Below are positions 46,439 to 53,973 of a DNA stretch of 64,000 bases, piece by piece (position 1 is the first letter of the stretch; each line of letters begins with the position of its first letter). The DNA lies in contig NC_015388.1 in assembly GCF_000195295.1 (NCBI RefSeq), forward strand, positions 3,218,537 through 3,282,536, in the 5' to 3' direction. A program made the position numbers and the translations under genes. This DNA comes from Desulfobacca acetoxidans DSM 11109 (GTDB lineage: Bacteria; Desulfobacterota; Desulfobaccia; Desulfobaccales; Desulfobaccaceae). Below the pieces are notes generated by a model. That model worked only from the letters and a program-made list of their open reading frames with translations, was not told the DNA's origin and did no database searches.

Positions 46439-47402
46439 TACTCCCCTGCAGCTCCCCACCGTTGGCCCTTTTGAAGGCATCCTCTTCATCGGCGACCCCC
46501 ACGTGGCCGCCTCGCCCCCCGGCTATCGGTTGGACGACTACTCCCAAAGTATCTTAGCCAAACTGGATTTCTGTCTGCAGACGGCCCGGGAGCACCAACT
46601 CCTGCCCATCATCCTGGGAGACCTCTTTCACGTGCCCCGCAACAACCCCAATTACCTGCTGGTGGCCCTCATGGACCTTTTCCGCCCCGTGATCCCCTGG
46701 GTACTGGTGGGCAACCACGACAAGCACGAGGCCCGCCTCACCCCCGATGTCTCCCTCATGGTGCTCCATGCCGCCCGGGTCATCCGTCTGCTGGCTGCAG
46801 CGGGGCCGGTGGCCACCGTGGTGGCGGGAGGCCGCCGGGTACTGGTGGGAGCCTCCCCGGACTGGACGCCCATCCCCAGGACCGTGGAACGGGGCGGCCA
46901 CGATTATGTCATCTGGGTGACCCATCACGACCTGACCTTTCCCGACTACACCGCCGGCCGGGTGCATCTGCGGCCCATCCCCGGCGTCGATCTGGTAGTG
47001 AACGGCCACCTGCACACCCCCAAGCCCCCCGTCCAGCGGGGGGAAACCCTGTGGTGCAATCCCGGCAGCATCAGCCGGGTGGCCTTGAGTTCCCAGACCC
47101 CTAACAAGCTACCGGTGGCCGCTATCTGGCGTCCGGGGCAAACGGAGCTGGAGACCCTGCCCATCCCGCACCGTCCCTTTCACGAAGTCTTCCCGGCCTT
47201 TGTGGACCGGGAGTCACCTTCCCCTGATGACCTGGATGAATCGCGGTTCATTAAGGGCCTGGAAAATCTCATGATGCGCAAGACCAGCGAGGGTCTCGGG
47301 CTGCAGACTTTTTTGACGGCCAATCTGCAGTCCGGCGACCCCATTGACGCCTTAATCTGGGAGCTCTACGAGGAGGTAATGCGTGAAGAAAACCAAGAAT
47401 GA
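46425..47402 (+). CDS. Mre11/SbcD-like metallophosphoesterase nuclease
   Basis: 325 residues of the calcineurin-like phosphoesterase family. Metal-binding motifs in order: FIGDPHVA (D-x-H), IILGDLFHV (G-D-x-x), WVLVGNHDKHE (G-N-H-D), WVTHHDL and VVNGHLHTPKP (G-H-x-H). The long C-terminus (from about 240) is the capping and partner-binding region. Embedded between the two ATPase halves of a Rad50-like protein, it is the nuclease subunit. ATG 46425 overlaps the upstream gene; ATG 46431 is an alternative. The next gene's GTG overlaps its end by 20 nt. Confidence 0.88.
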   Translation: MCMVDTPLQLPTVGPFEGILFIGDPHVAASPPGYRLDDYSQSILAKLDFCLQTAREHQLLPIILGDLFHVPRNNPNYLLVALMDLFRPVIPWVLVGNHDKHEARLTPDVSLMVLHAARVIRLLAAAGPVATVVAGGRRVLVGASPDWTPIPRTVERGGHDYVIWVTHHDLTFPDYTAGRVHLRPIPGVDLVVNGHLHTPKPPVQRGETLWCNPGSISRVALSSQTPNKLPVAAIWRPGQTELETLPIPHRPFHEVFPAFVDRESPSPDDLDESRFIKGLENLMMRKTSEGLGLQTFLTANLQSGDPIDALIWELYEEVMREENQE

Positions 47403-47721
47403 GTCTCCGGCCGGGAACCTCTCACCCCGAGATACCGCCGTGCAGGAGAAATTGGAGACCCTGAAGAAAGAATATAAGGACCTGGATACCTTAAAGATTA
47501 GAACCGACCAGGATATCGCCAACCTGCAAAAACAGTTGGATGACTTGGAAAAACAGGCCGTGGCCGAATATGGCACCAGCGATCTGGCCGAACTGGAAAA
47601 AATCCTGGAAGAGCGCCGCCAGGAGAACGAACTCCGGGTGCAGGAATACGAACAGCATATTCAGGCAGTAAAAGATTCCCTGGCCAAGATCGAAGAGCCG
47701 GGCAGTGGCGGGGAGTCCTGA
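47383..47721 (+). CDS. Small coiled-coil protein of the split Rad50 operon
   Basis: 112 residues, nearly all heptad-patterned helix (LETLKKEYKDLDTLKIRTDQ, LAELEKILEERRQENELRVQ). GTG start inside the nuclease gene. By position, between the zinc-hook half and the C-terminal ATPase half, it could supply the returning coiled-coil arm of a Rad50-like protein made in pieces; this is inference. No catalytic motif. Confidence 0.7.
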   Translation: MKKTKNESPAGNLSPRDTAVQEKLETLKKEYKDLDTLKIRTDQDIANLQKQLDDLEKQAVAEYGTSDLAELEKILEERRQENELRVQEYEQHIQAVKDSLAKIEEPGSGGES

Positions 47722-47769
47722 TGGCAGACACTCCCCCCCTATGCCAATTGCCCAAACCTCTTTTATTTT

Positions 47770-47855
47770 CTTCCCCTCGCCCCTTGAGGGGAGAGGGTCG
47801 GGGTGAGGGGTGAATAAGATGTTTAGCTATGTAGGGTGGGCACTGCCCACCATCC
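47770..47855. repeat. Hairpin-rich intergenic repeats
   Basis: CCCCTCGCCCCTTGAGGGG with AGAGGGTCGGGGTGAGGGG at 47775-47811, then GTAGGGTGGGCACTGCCCACC at 47831-47851. Both are self-complementary; the second recurs in inverted form at 61398. They separate the coiled-coil gene from the C-terminal ATPase gene. Confidence 0.6.
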
Positions 47856-47904
47856 CTGCTTGCCCCTTGAAAAGCAAGCTATTATAAATAGGGTAAATAC
47901 GCCC

Positions 47905-48564
47905 ATGCCTTTGTCAACCCCGCTAGCCCATCCCGCCGAAGTGCGCCGCCGCTTCGATACCCTGCGCTGGCAGCAGCGCGCCGTACAGGAACGCCTTGCC
48001 GACCACCAACGCCACATCCAGGTCTGCGAGGAGTTCCTGGCCCTGGAGCCCCGCCTCGCCGCCCGCCTGGATCAATTATCCCAGGACCTCTTCGGAGACA
48101 TCCTCGACGAAGTGGAGCGCAACCTCACCTACGCCCTCAAAGAAATCCTGGAACAAGACCTCCGGGTCATCACCGCCCGGGAGGTAAAAAAGGGCAAAAT
48201 CAACATTACCTTCGCCATGGAACGCCAAGGCGACCGGGAGGACATCCTCACCGGCCAGGGCGGCTCCGTCTGCAACATCATGTCGGTGGGCCTGCGCCTC
48301 ATCGCCCTCTCGCAACTCCCCGAACACGAGCACCGCCGCTTCCTCATTCTGGACGAACAGGACTGCTGGCTCCGTCCCGACCTCGTCCCCCGCCTCATGC
48401 ACATCATCCACACCATCGCCGCCAAACTCAACTTCCAGATCCTGGTCATCAGCCACCACGACCTCAACCTCTTCCGGGAATACGCCGACCGCATCTACCG
48501 CCTGACGCCCCCCCGCCGGGATGACGAAGGCCCCCGCCTGGAATTGGTGGAATCCGCCGGATAA
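47905..48564 (+). CDS. Rad50/SbcC-like ATPase, C-terminal half
   Basis: 219 residues. ILTGQGGSVCNIMSVGLRLI (residues 114-133) is the ABC signature region, RRFLILDEQD (144-153) the Walker B, and VISHHDLNLF (181-190) the H-loop with D-loop spacing. There is no Walker A, which is in the gene at 44855, so the two must assemble to make one ATP site. The first 70 residues are a helical arm. ATG 47905 is chosen; a GTG at 47836 lies in a repeat and would add a meaningless leader. Codon third positions are strikingly C-rich compared with neighbours. Confidence 0.85.
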   Translation: MPLSTPLAHPAEVRRRFDTLRWQQRAVQERLADHQRHIQVCEEFLALEPRLAARLDQLSQDLFGDILDEVERNLTYALKEILEQDLRVITAREVKKGKINITFAMERQGDREDILTGQGGSVCNIMSVGLRLIALSQLPEHEHRRFLILDEQDCWLRPDLVPRLMHIIHTIAAKLNFQILVISHHDLNLFREYADRIYRLTPPRRDDEGPRLELVESAG

Positions 48565-48616
48565 CCCTTGTATCAATAAAGGCATGCTTACGCAGCAATG
48601 TGGCAATAGTATCCTG

Positions 48617-48700
48617 GTTCCCAAGGTCCTGCCTGGCAACGCCATTAACCGAGAAGCTCCCGCGGGGCCACAAATATCATCGGGCGGGCCGCGCCCGCCG
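48617..48700. repeat. 84-bp GC-hairpin repeat, copy 1
   Basis: GTTCCCAAGGTCCTGCCTGG ... AAGCTCCCGC.GGGCCACAAA.ATCATCGG and the perfect hairpin GGCGGGC-CGC-GCCCGCC. A second 84-bp copy is at 50069 and a shortened one at 52392, all in the same orientation. Confidence 0.8.
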
Positions 48701-48805
48701 CTCATCTCCCCCTCACTCCTTACCCCTCAGCTAATTCAATGCCATCCTTCGCATCGGTGCTGGCCAATACCATTCTCTCTGCTACACTTAATCTTAACAG
48801 TTACC

Positions 48806-48976
48806 CTAATGCGCCCCTTCCACCATCACCTGAAAGATGTCCTTACCCTCCTCCCTGGTGACTCCCCCATCCAGGGTAAGACCACGAATCGGCAATGGGA
48901 TATGCACCAACCGCCAAATGACTGGAGGAATTTGCCAATCTGCAGTACGGACGCCTTGGTCATGCTCTTTCCCCAT
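48806..48976 (-). CDS. Possible small protein or gene remnant
   Basis: A 56-residue frame starting MGKEHDQGVRTADWQIPPVI and ending GGVTREEGKDIFQVMVEGAH. The composition looks protein-like rather than random, and GCGAGGATAA precedes the ATG. I do not recognise it. It lies in the 712-bp stretch 48565-49276, which otherwise holds only repeats. Confidence 0.25.
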   Translation of the reverse strand: MGKEHDQGVRTADWQIPPVIWRLVHIPLPIRGLTLDGGVTREEGKDIFQVMVEGAH

Positions 48977-49031
48977 TTATCCTCGCTCCCAGTTGCACTT
49001 GGGCAGGCCAGAATGATAAAATAAATGTAAC

Positions 49032-49226
49032 ACTTCAGTTGTTTGGGGCGAATACCAGATTCGCCCCTACAGACGGCTTTGTCGATGCTGTGGTGCTGTA
49101 GGGTGTTTTTTGTCCTTGCTATATTACGATCCGAAATTCGGCACAGACGGGTCTTTCGATGCTGTGGTGCTGTAGGGTGGGCACCGCCAACCATGTTCCT
49201 GATCTATTATCTCAGATAGCTGAAGT
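49032..49226. mobile_element. Inverted-repeat element, copy 2, with internal duplication
   Basis: Starts ACTTCAGTT and ends AGCTGAAGT like the copy at 44417, but is 195 bp long: the segment with GTCGATGCTGTGGTGCTGTA occurs twice (49081 and 49155), separated by about 38 bp of unrelated text. Confidence 0.75.
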
Positions 49227-49276
49227 ACAAGTAAATAAATTTACATCATTTTCCGTTCCATTAATCTGGGAAGCGA

Positions 49277-49531
49277 ATGGGGAAGTATCAAAAACTTCTT
49301 TGGCAGATTTTGACCGGGGCTTCAGATGCCAACATCTTTTTTGGCGATTTACGCCAATTGCTGCTCCGTTTGGGTTGTGCTGAACGGTAAAGGGGAAGTC
49401 ATCTTATTTTTAGAAAAGCGGGCATTGAAGAAAAAATCAATTTGCCGAGAGACGACAACAAGGCCAAGGAATACCAAGTGCGGCAAGTTCGTTCAGTTAT
49501 ATTAAAGTATAAACCGGGAGAGAATCTCTAA
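49277..49531 (+). pseudogene. hicA: HicA-family mRNA interferase toxin with an in-frame stop
   Basis: One frame from ATG 49277 reads MGKYQKLLWQILTGASDANI ... LLLRLGCAER, then TAA at 49388-49390, then RGSHLIFRKAGIEEKINLPR ... KEYQVRQVRSVILKY to a stop at 49529. Across the stop it is a complete HicA: the catalytic G-S-H and the C-terminal YQVRQVR block are intact. One base change (for example CAA to TAA) explains the break. It ends 1 nt before the hicB ATG, the normal toxin-antitoxin spacing. No functional toxin should be made. Confidence 0.75.
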
Positions 49532-49532
49532 G

Positions 49533-49745
49533 ATGTCACGCTATGAAATTATTATCTATTGGAGCAACGAAGACGGCGTCTTTGTGGCCGAAGTCCCAGA
49601 ACTCCCCGGCTGTATGGCCCATGGCGACACCGAGGAATTGGCCCTTACCAATATTAAAGAGGCTATCCAGTTGTGGATTGACACCGCCACGGAATTCGGC
49701 GACCCCATCCCTGAGCCCAAAGGACGGCGGCTGATGTACGCCTGA
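49533..49745 (+). CDS. hicB: HicB-family antitoxin
   Basis: 70 residues with the partial RNase H-like HicB fold: YEIIIYWSNEDGVFVAEVPE, LPGCMAHGDTEELALTNIKE and AIQLWIDTATEFGDPIPEP. No DNA-binding domain is attached, as in the short HicB type. Antitoxins of this family bind and silence HicA. GGGAGAG lies about 9 nt before the ATG. Its toxin partner directly upstream carries a nonsense codon, so this antitoxin may be orphaned or may act against another HicA. Confidence 0.85.
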   Translation: MSRYEIIIYWSNEDGVFVAEVPELPGCMAHGDTEELALTNIKEAIQLWIDTATEFGDPIPEPKGRRLMYA

Positions 49746-49808
49746 CTAGGCAAAATGATTGAAAGAATTGCTAAGAGATGATCGTGTTAAATTTAAGGAA
49801 ATTACATC

Positions 49809-50045
49809 ATGCAGATAACCTATGATCCCCGTTACAATATTGCTTATGTGCGCCTGCAGGAAAAGACCTCCCAGGTGGAGACCATCCGGGTCAGCGAAGA
49901 GTTAAACATTGATATGGCCCCCGACGGCACGATCTACGGTATAGAGCTGCTGAACGCCAATTCCCAGCTCTTAGGAGCGGATGCTGGAAAACTGGTGGTG
50001 ATTAATGAGGTGCTAGACCGCCGCCAAGAAGTGAACCTGGTTTAA
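49809..50045 (+). CDS. DUF2283 small protein
   Basis: 78 residues: YDPRYNIAYVRLQEKTSQVE, ELNIDMAPDGTIYGIELLNA. The Y-D-x-x-x-x-x-x-Y-V/I-R-L start and the D-x-D/P-G-x-x-x-G-I-E-x-L block are typical of DUF2283, a family often found next to toxin-antitoxin genes and of unknown function. It lies 63 nt after hicB on the same strand. Confidence 0.85.
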   Translation: MQITYDPRYNIAYVRLQEKTSQVETIRVSEELNIDMAPDGTIYGIELLNANSQLLGADAGKLVVINEVLDRRQEVNLV

Positions 50046-50068
50046 GGGTAACCTCGTTTTCAGGCCTT

Positions 50069-50152
50069 GTTCCCAAGATCCTGCCTGGAAACACAATTGC
50101 CCGCCAAGCTCCCGCTGGGCCACAAAAATCATCGGGCGGGCCGCGCCCGCCG
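50069..50152. repeat. 84-bp GC-hairpin repeat, copy 2
   Basis: Same length and order as 48617-48700: GTTCCCAAGATCCTGCCTGG ... GGGCCACAAAAATCATCGGG and the GGCGGGC-CGC-GCCCGCC hairpin. It begins 24 bp after the DUF2283 stop and might act as an RNA 3' end. Confidence 0.8.
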
Positions 50153-50319
50153 CACTCTGCTTTTTTGCGCCTGCTTCCCAAATGTTACATGGGAGCCCAG
50201 TTAGGCTCAACGCTAGGCCTTGCCATTGGTATAAGCAGCGTTGGGCGGGAAAGCAAAAGCGCATCCCGCCTTTCATTACTTTTTTAATCACTTCATCGCT
50301 GCTTGTAGTTTGGAATCGA

Positions 50320-50475
50320 CTAGCCCGCTTTATTCATGATATTTTGAAAAAGATAGCTAACTCATTTTAATGCCATGGATTAACAGACTTACCTGAAATA
50401 CAGACTGTTTTTTTGCACAGGCTGGAAAGCCTGTGCCACCGGGTATATGGGATTTTGGTGAATTATCCGGGCTAG
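50320..50475. mobile_element. 156-bp MITE, copy 2
   Basis: Reverse-complement copy of 25600-25755 with only a few differences. Terminal inverted repeats CTAGCCCGCTTTATTCA and (other end, complement) CTAGCCCGGATAATTCA. In the 563-bp gap 50046-50608 it accompanies the hairpin repeat and a terminator; I see no gene there. Confidence 0.85.
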
Positions 50476-50542
50476 GTTGGATAAAATCTCCCACCGGGTT
50501 CGTCCCGCCCCCCAAGTACGCGTTGGGGGAGGTCTTCCCCCG

Positions 50543-50573
50543 AAAAAAAAAGGCAGGGTCACGGGGACCCTGC
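50543..50573 (-). terminator. Rho-independent terminator for the sorting-tail protein gene
   Basis: On the minus strand GCAGGGTC, loop CCCGT, GACCCTGC, then nine T. It lies 36 bp after the stop of the gene at 50609. Confidence 0.9.
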
Positions 50574-50608
50574 GCTGCCGGCTGCCTGAGAACGCTGGAG
50601 CGTGCAGG

Positions 50609-51241
50609 CTAACGGGATATTTTGCGGCGTAGGCCCAAGAGTCTCACCAAACCGGTTCCCAGCAGCCACAGGGCCCCGGGCACGGGAACGGCGCTGGCGG
50701 CAATGTGCAGGTCATCGATCATGACCCAGTCATAAGTACCCGAAACATTGGTCAACAAAGCATAGGCGATGTTGCTGGCGGCGATGCCGTAAAACTCCCC
50801 GGCGCTACTGGCATGGGTGATGGGCAGGCTGTAGGATTCGATGGCAGTGTCGCTGGCGTCATAGGCGGTCAAGGCCCATTGATAATCCGAGGCGCCCCAG
50901 TGGAAGCCAAAGGCCGAGGTTCCCCCGCCAAAGCCTATCTTTAAGGCAGAGAAGCCTTCATCGCTATACGTGCCGTTGTCCAGGTACTGGCCGGTCATGT
51001 TCCATTGACCGCTATAGGTGCTGTCAAACCAAAAATGGTTATCCACCGCGATATAACTCTGATTGGGAGGCAATAGATGATACGCAGCGATCCAATCCCC
51101 TGGAATCCACATGGACATATCATCCACATAGGCGCCGGACAGGGCGGAGTCGCCGGTACTGGTGATGAAATAGCCATAGGCGGGGGTGAAGGACATCAGG
51201 GCGACAACGACGGCGGCCAACACGGTCATTTTTTTAAACAT
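50609..51241 (-). CDS. Exported protein with PEP-CTERM-like sorting tail (VPVPGALWLLG type)
   Basis: About 210 residues. Signal peptide FKKMTVLAAVVVALMSFTPA, then a beta-rich domain with Tyr/Trp/Gly (FWFDSTYSGQWNMTGQYLDN), and a C-terminal tripartite tail: VPVPGALWLLGTGL, hydrophobic helix, then LGLRRK. This is the VPLPA variant of PEP-CTERM signals handled by exosortases and links to exopolysaccharide-associated surface proteins. ATG 51241 has AGGAGG 7 nt upstream; the open extension to 51358 is not needed. Paralogue of the next gene only in the tail. No exosortase is in the window. Confidence 0.82.
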   Translation of the reverse strand: MFKKMTVLAAVVVALMSFTPAYGYFITSTGDSALSGAYVDDMSMWIPGDWIAAYHLLPPNQSYIAVDNHFWFDSTYSGQWNMTGQYLDNGTYSDEGFSALKIGFGGGTSAFGFHWGASDYQWALTAYDASDTAIESYSLPITHASSAGEFYGIAASNIAYALLTNVSGTYDWVMIDDLHIAASAVPVPGALWLLGTGLVRLLGLRRKISR

Positions 51242-51353
51242 AACCAATCCTCCTTGTTTGTTTGATACATTTAGTTGTTTTCTCAGACAGCCGGGAGAAT
51301 GGGGCGCCGAAGCAATCACCCTTGCCCTCGCTCTCAAATAAGGCAATTTACGT

Positions 51354-51369
51354 GCCAAGATATCTTGGC
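51354..51369. promoter_or_regulatory. 16-bp perfect palindrome
   Basis: GCCAAGATATCTTGGC lies 8 bp after the stop of the gene at 51377 and about 110 bp before the ATG at 51241 on the same strand. It could be an operator or a short 3' hairpin; no T-run follows. Confidence 0.4.
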
Positions 51370-51376
51370 AATTCGG

Positions 51377-51985
51377 TTAATTCCTCCTGATCCTTCGTAG
51401 GCCCAACAGACGCAGAAGCCCGGAACCGAGGAGCCACACCGCCCCGGGAAGGGGAATAGCATTCACCCTGACATTATCAAGTCCAGTAGTGTCTCCGGTG
51501 CCGGTGCCGCCCCTCAGATCCCCTAAAATTTTGAGGGCCGTCACGTTTTGCAAGATATTGCTAAAAGTATCTCCCACCTCGGTGAAATTGGCATCGGTTA
51601 AAGCCACCGTAAACGTGGTCCATACCCCCTTGGCAGGTTCGTTGGCGACCCCCCAATACATGTAATTGCTGCCGCTCCAGATTTCGATATTGTGCTCGTG
51701 CTGGTTGGCATTATTGTTGATGGGCACAATATCATAGGAAATGCTGCCGCCGATATACCCGCTCCAATTTCCATCCCAGCCGTTAGGGGAGACAAAGCGC
51801 CACCAGCTGCCGGCGTTGTCATAGGCTTGAATAAAGCCGGGGCTGGTCCAGCTTGGGGAGGTTGCTCCCTCGGTGGTCCAGTTTTCCGTATCGCTGTCAA
51901 AGGTGCTGACCAGGGTGGCCTGGGCCATGCCTCCCAGGCCCAAGAGAAAGACCGATACCATAACTAAGATGGACCATCTCTTCAT
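51377..51985 (-). CDS. Second exported protein with IPLPGAVWLLG sorting tail
   Basis: About 202 residues. Signal peptide KRWSILVMVSVFLLGLGGMA, mature domain FDSDTENWTTEGATSPSW ... ALKILGDLRGGTGTGDTTGL resembling a carbohydrate-binding jelly-roll, and the tail IPLPGAVWLLGSGLL, helix, LGLRRIRR. ATG 51985 has AGGAGG about 7 nt upstream. Lies 135 bp upstream of the paralogous gene on the same strand. Probably an outer-surface or matrix protein. Confidence 0.82.
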   Translation of the reverse strand: MKRWSILVMVSVFLLGLGGMAQATLVSTFDSDTENWTTEGATSPSWTSPGFIQAYDNAGSWWRFVSPNGWDGNWSGYIGGSISYDIVPINNNANQHEHNIEIWSGSNYMYWGVANEPAKGVWTTFTVALTDANFTEVGDTFSNILQNVTALKILGDLRGGTGTGDTTGLDNVRVNAIPLPGAVWLLGSGLLRLLGLRRIRRN

Positions 51986-52391
51986 GACGCTGTCCTCCTT
52001 ATGTATACATTGGCGCAATAAGGTTTTTCTCCCAAAAACCAACTCCAATAACTTTCCCGGAAACCCGGCCATCCCCTTTTAAAACCCGCCGGCCTGCCGT
52101 CCCCTGTCGCACGGTGGGTTTGGCTTTGCTTCCATACAATTATCAAGCAATGATCATGCCATCACGACACTTTAAAATATCTACATAAATATGCTAATTA
52201 ATTGAATATGTTATAATCTATCGCCCGATATACATAATTTATTAAATGTTCAATTATTTAAATATAATGTTTGTTATTTTGAACATAGCCTTCTCGGTGG
52301 CCTACGATGAGACCGCCCGAGCCCGTGGCGTGATAAAGCACCGCGCCTCCGCCTTGCCAGTTTACGGGCAAGAACCTTTGTTCCAAGTCTT

Positions 52392-52442
52392 GTTCCCAAA
52401 CTCCCGGGGGCCACAAAAATCATCGGGCGGGCCGCGCCCGCC
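52392..52442. repeat. Shortened GC-hairpin repeat, copy 3
   Basis: GTTCCCAAACTCCCGGGGGCC ... ATCATCGG and the GGCGGGC-CGC-GCCCGCC hairpin; about 33 bp of the 84-bp form are missing from the middle. The 580-bp gap 51986-52565 is AT-rich otherwise and holds no gene I can support. Confidence 0.75.
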
Positions 52443-52565
52443 ATCCCTTAATCACTTCCCCTATACGCCCCTGTCCGGCCATCCGTTCGCCCCCCCAAGA
52501 AATATCCTTGCCAGCCGAGCCGGGAAGGGCGTATCATAACCACCACGGATGCGGAGGACGGTGCA

Positions 52566-53231
52566 ATGGTCGGTTGGTGGAAATTGGTGCCGGAAATCCT
52601 GCTGTGGCCCGCGGCAATCGCCCTGGCCGCCGGGTTCGCCTGGCTGCTGTATCAACTGGTGGAAAAGTGGGAGACAGTCATTACATTTACCAAAAAAAAC
52701 GTCCTATACGCCGGGGCCGGCCTTCTTATTATTGTTCTGTTCTGGCTCATGTATTTATGGATAGATTTTCCTGCTATTCCGGAGCCGTCCGAACAGGCGA
52801 AAAACAAAATTGACGCCATTAAGACCGTAGCCCAGATCCTGGGAGGCGTCATCCTAATCTACGGGGTCTATCTCACCCTGCGCCGCATCCGGGCCATCGA
52901 AAAGCAGGTGCAAATCTCCGAAGACGGCCAGGTCACCGACCGCTTCACCAAGGCCATCGAGCAACTGGGCCGCGACCAGATGGAGGTGCGCCTGGGGGGC
53001 ATCTACGCCCTGGAGCGCATCGCCCACGACTCCGACAAGGACTACTGGACCATCATGGAGGTCTTGACCGCCTACGTCCGGGAGCGGGCCCCGTGGCAAG
53101 AAGATGAGCAAGACGCCAGCCAGCCAGAAAAGATCGAGCCCCCCACCGACATCCAGGCGGTGCTGACGGTCCTGGGGCGGCGGCGAAAGCAATTTCGACA
53201 AAGAGATAATTTCTCCATTGTTGACACTTGA
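52566..53231 (+). pseudogene. Membrane pentapeptide-repeat protein lacking its repeats (N-terminal fragment)
   Basis: 221 residues. Two membrane helices (LLWPAAIALAAGFAWLLYQL and YAGAGLLIIVLFWLMYLWID) and probably a third, then QVTDRFTKAIEQLGRDQMEV, RLGGIYALERIAHDSDKDYW and TDIQAVLTVLGRRRKQFR. In proteins with this N-terminus the next part is normally a long run of A-x-L-x-x pentapeptides. Here the frame stops after FSIVDT and the HigBA genes follow. A C-terminal piece that fits the family tail lies at 53974-54081, so I treat it as a disrupted gene. The fragment could still be made as a small membrane protein. Confidence 0.6.
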
Positions 53232-53255
53232 TACCTATCAGGTTACATTCTAAAA

Positions 53256-53534
53256 ATGATTGTCAGCTTCAAACACAAAGGCCTGGAACGTTATTTCCTT
53301 GATGGCAGCGTGGCCGGCATTCAGCCAAAACATGCCGGAAGACTACGTCTCATCCTGGGCCGTCTCCATGCCTCCTCCTGTGCCCATGATATGAACCTTC
53401 CAGGTTTGCATCTGCATGAACTGGTTGGTGATCGTCAAGACACGTGGGCGGTAAAGGTAAGCGGCAACTGGAGGCTTACCTTTAGTTTTACCGGGCAGGA
53501 TGCCTATAACGTTAATTATGAAGATTATCATTGA
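53256..53534 (+). CDS. higB: HigB/RelE-family toxin
   Basis: 92 residues, plasmid-maintenance-killer type: [17 protein letters not shown] at the start, ARRL-like core [14 protein letters not shown], and the catalytic end [17 protein letters not shown] with [11 protein letters not shown]. The family cuts mRNA on the ribosome. The stop is 8 nt before the higA ATG, the toxin-first order of HigBA. No lesion is seen, unlike the two HicA genes nearby. Confidence 0.9.
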   Translation: MIVSFKHKGLERYFLDGSVAGIQPKHAGRLRLILGRLHASSCAHDMNLPGLHLHELVGDRQDTWAVKVSGNWRLTFSFTGQDAYNVNYEDYH

Positions 53535-53542
53535 GGTTTAAA

Positions 53543-53842
53543 ATGCTTATGCACAACCCACCCCATCCTGGAGAAATTCTCAAGCAGCTTTGCCTGGAAC
53601 CCTTGGGCTTAACCATCACCGAGGCTGCTCAAGCTTTGGGGATAAGCCGGAAATCATTATCTGCCATTGTCAATGGCCGGGCCGGCATCAGCCCGGAAAT
53701 GGCTATCCGGTTATCGTTGGCTTTTGATACCACGGCTGCAAGCTGGCTGAACCAGCAGGTCATGTTCGATCTTTGGAAGGCAGAGCAACACCGAGGCAAT
53801 CTCAAAGTTAAAAGCCTGGTAACAGTTCAGCTAGCTGAGTAA
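53543..53842 (+). CDS. higA: HigA-family antitoxin
   Basis: 99 residues with a helix-turn-helix: [60 protein letters not shown]. It neutralises HigB and represses the operon. ATG 53543 has TTGAGG about 6 nt upstream; the in-frame TTG at 53531 overlaps the higB stop and is less likely. Confidence 0.92.
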   Translation: MLMHNPPHPGEILKQLCLEPLGLTITEAAQALGISRKSLSAIVNGRAGISPEMAIRLSLAFDTTAASWLNQQVMFDLWKAEQHRGNLKVKSLVTVQLAE

Positions 53843-53867
53843 AAGATGAAAAACCACCCCTCCCTAG

Positions 53868-53917
53868 CCCTCCCCGTCAACGGGGAGGGAATTATCCCCC
53901 CCGTTTACGGGGGGATA
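53868..53917. repeat. Two adjacent GC hairpins after higA
   Basis: CCCTCCCCG-TCAA-CGGGGAGGG at 53868-53889 and TATCCCCC ... GGGGGATA spanning about 53893-53917. No T-run. They lie in the 305-bp stretch before hicB. Confidence 0.6.
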
Positions 53918-53973
53918 AAGGGGGGTAAATCTATTGACCGCCTTATACTCCCAGAAAACTGAACTGTTACCAA

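Noticed and set aside
45287..46547. Minus-strand frames opposite the Rad50-like and nuclease genes
   Set aside because: Arg/Ala/Gly-rich translations typical of antisense reading of high-GC codons.
47836..47904. Upstream GTG start for the C-terminal ATPase half
   Set aside because: The extra 23 codons are made of the intergenic GGGCACTGCCCACC repeat.
48521..49024. 167-codon frame on the plus strand
   Set aside because: It overlaps the end of the ATPase gene and runs through a GC-hairpin repeat; composition is not protein-like.
49277..49531. Recoding of the in-frame TAA in hicA
   Set aside because: TAA is not a selenocysteine or pyrrolysine codon, and no slippery sequence or stimulatory element is seen; a simple nonsense mutation is more likely.
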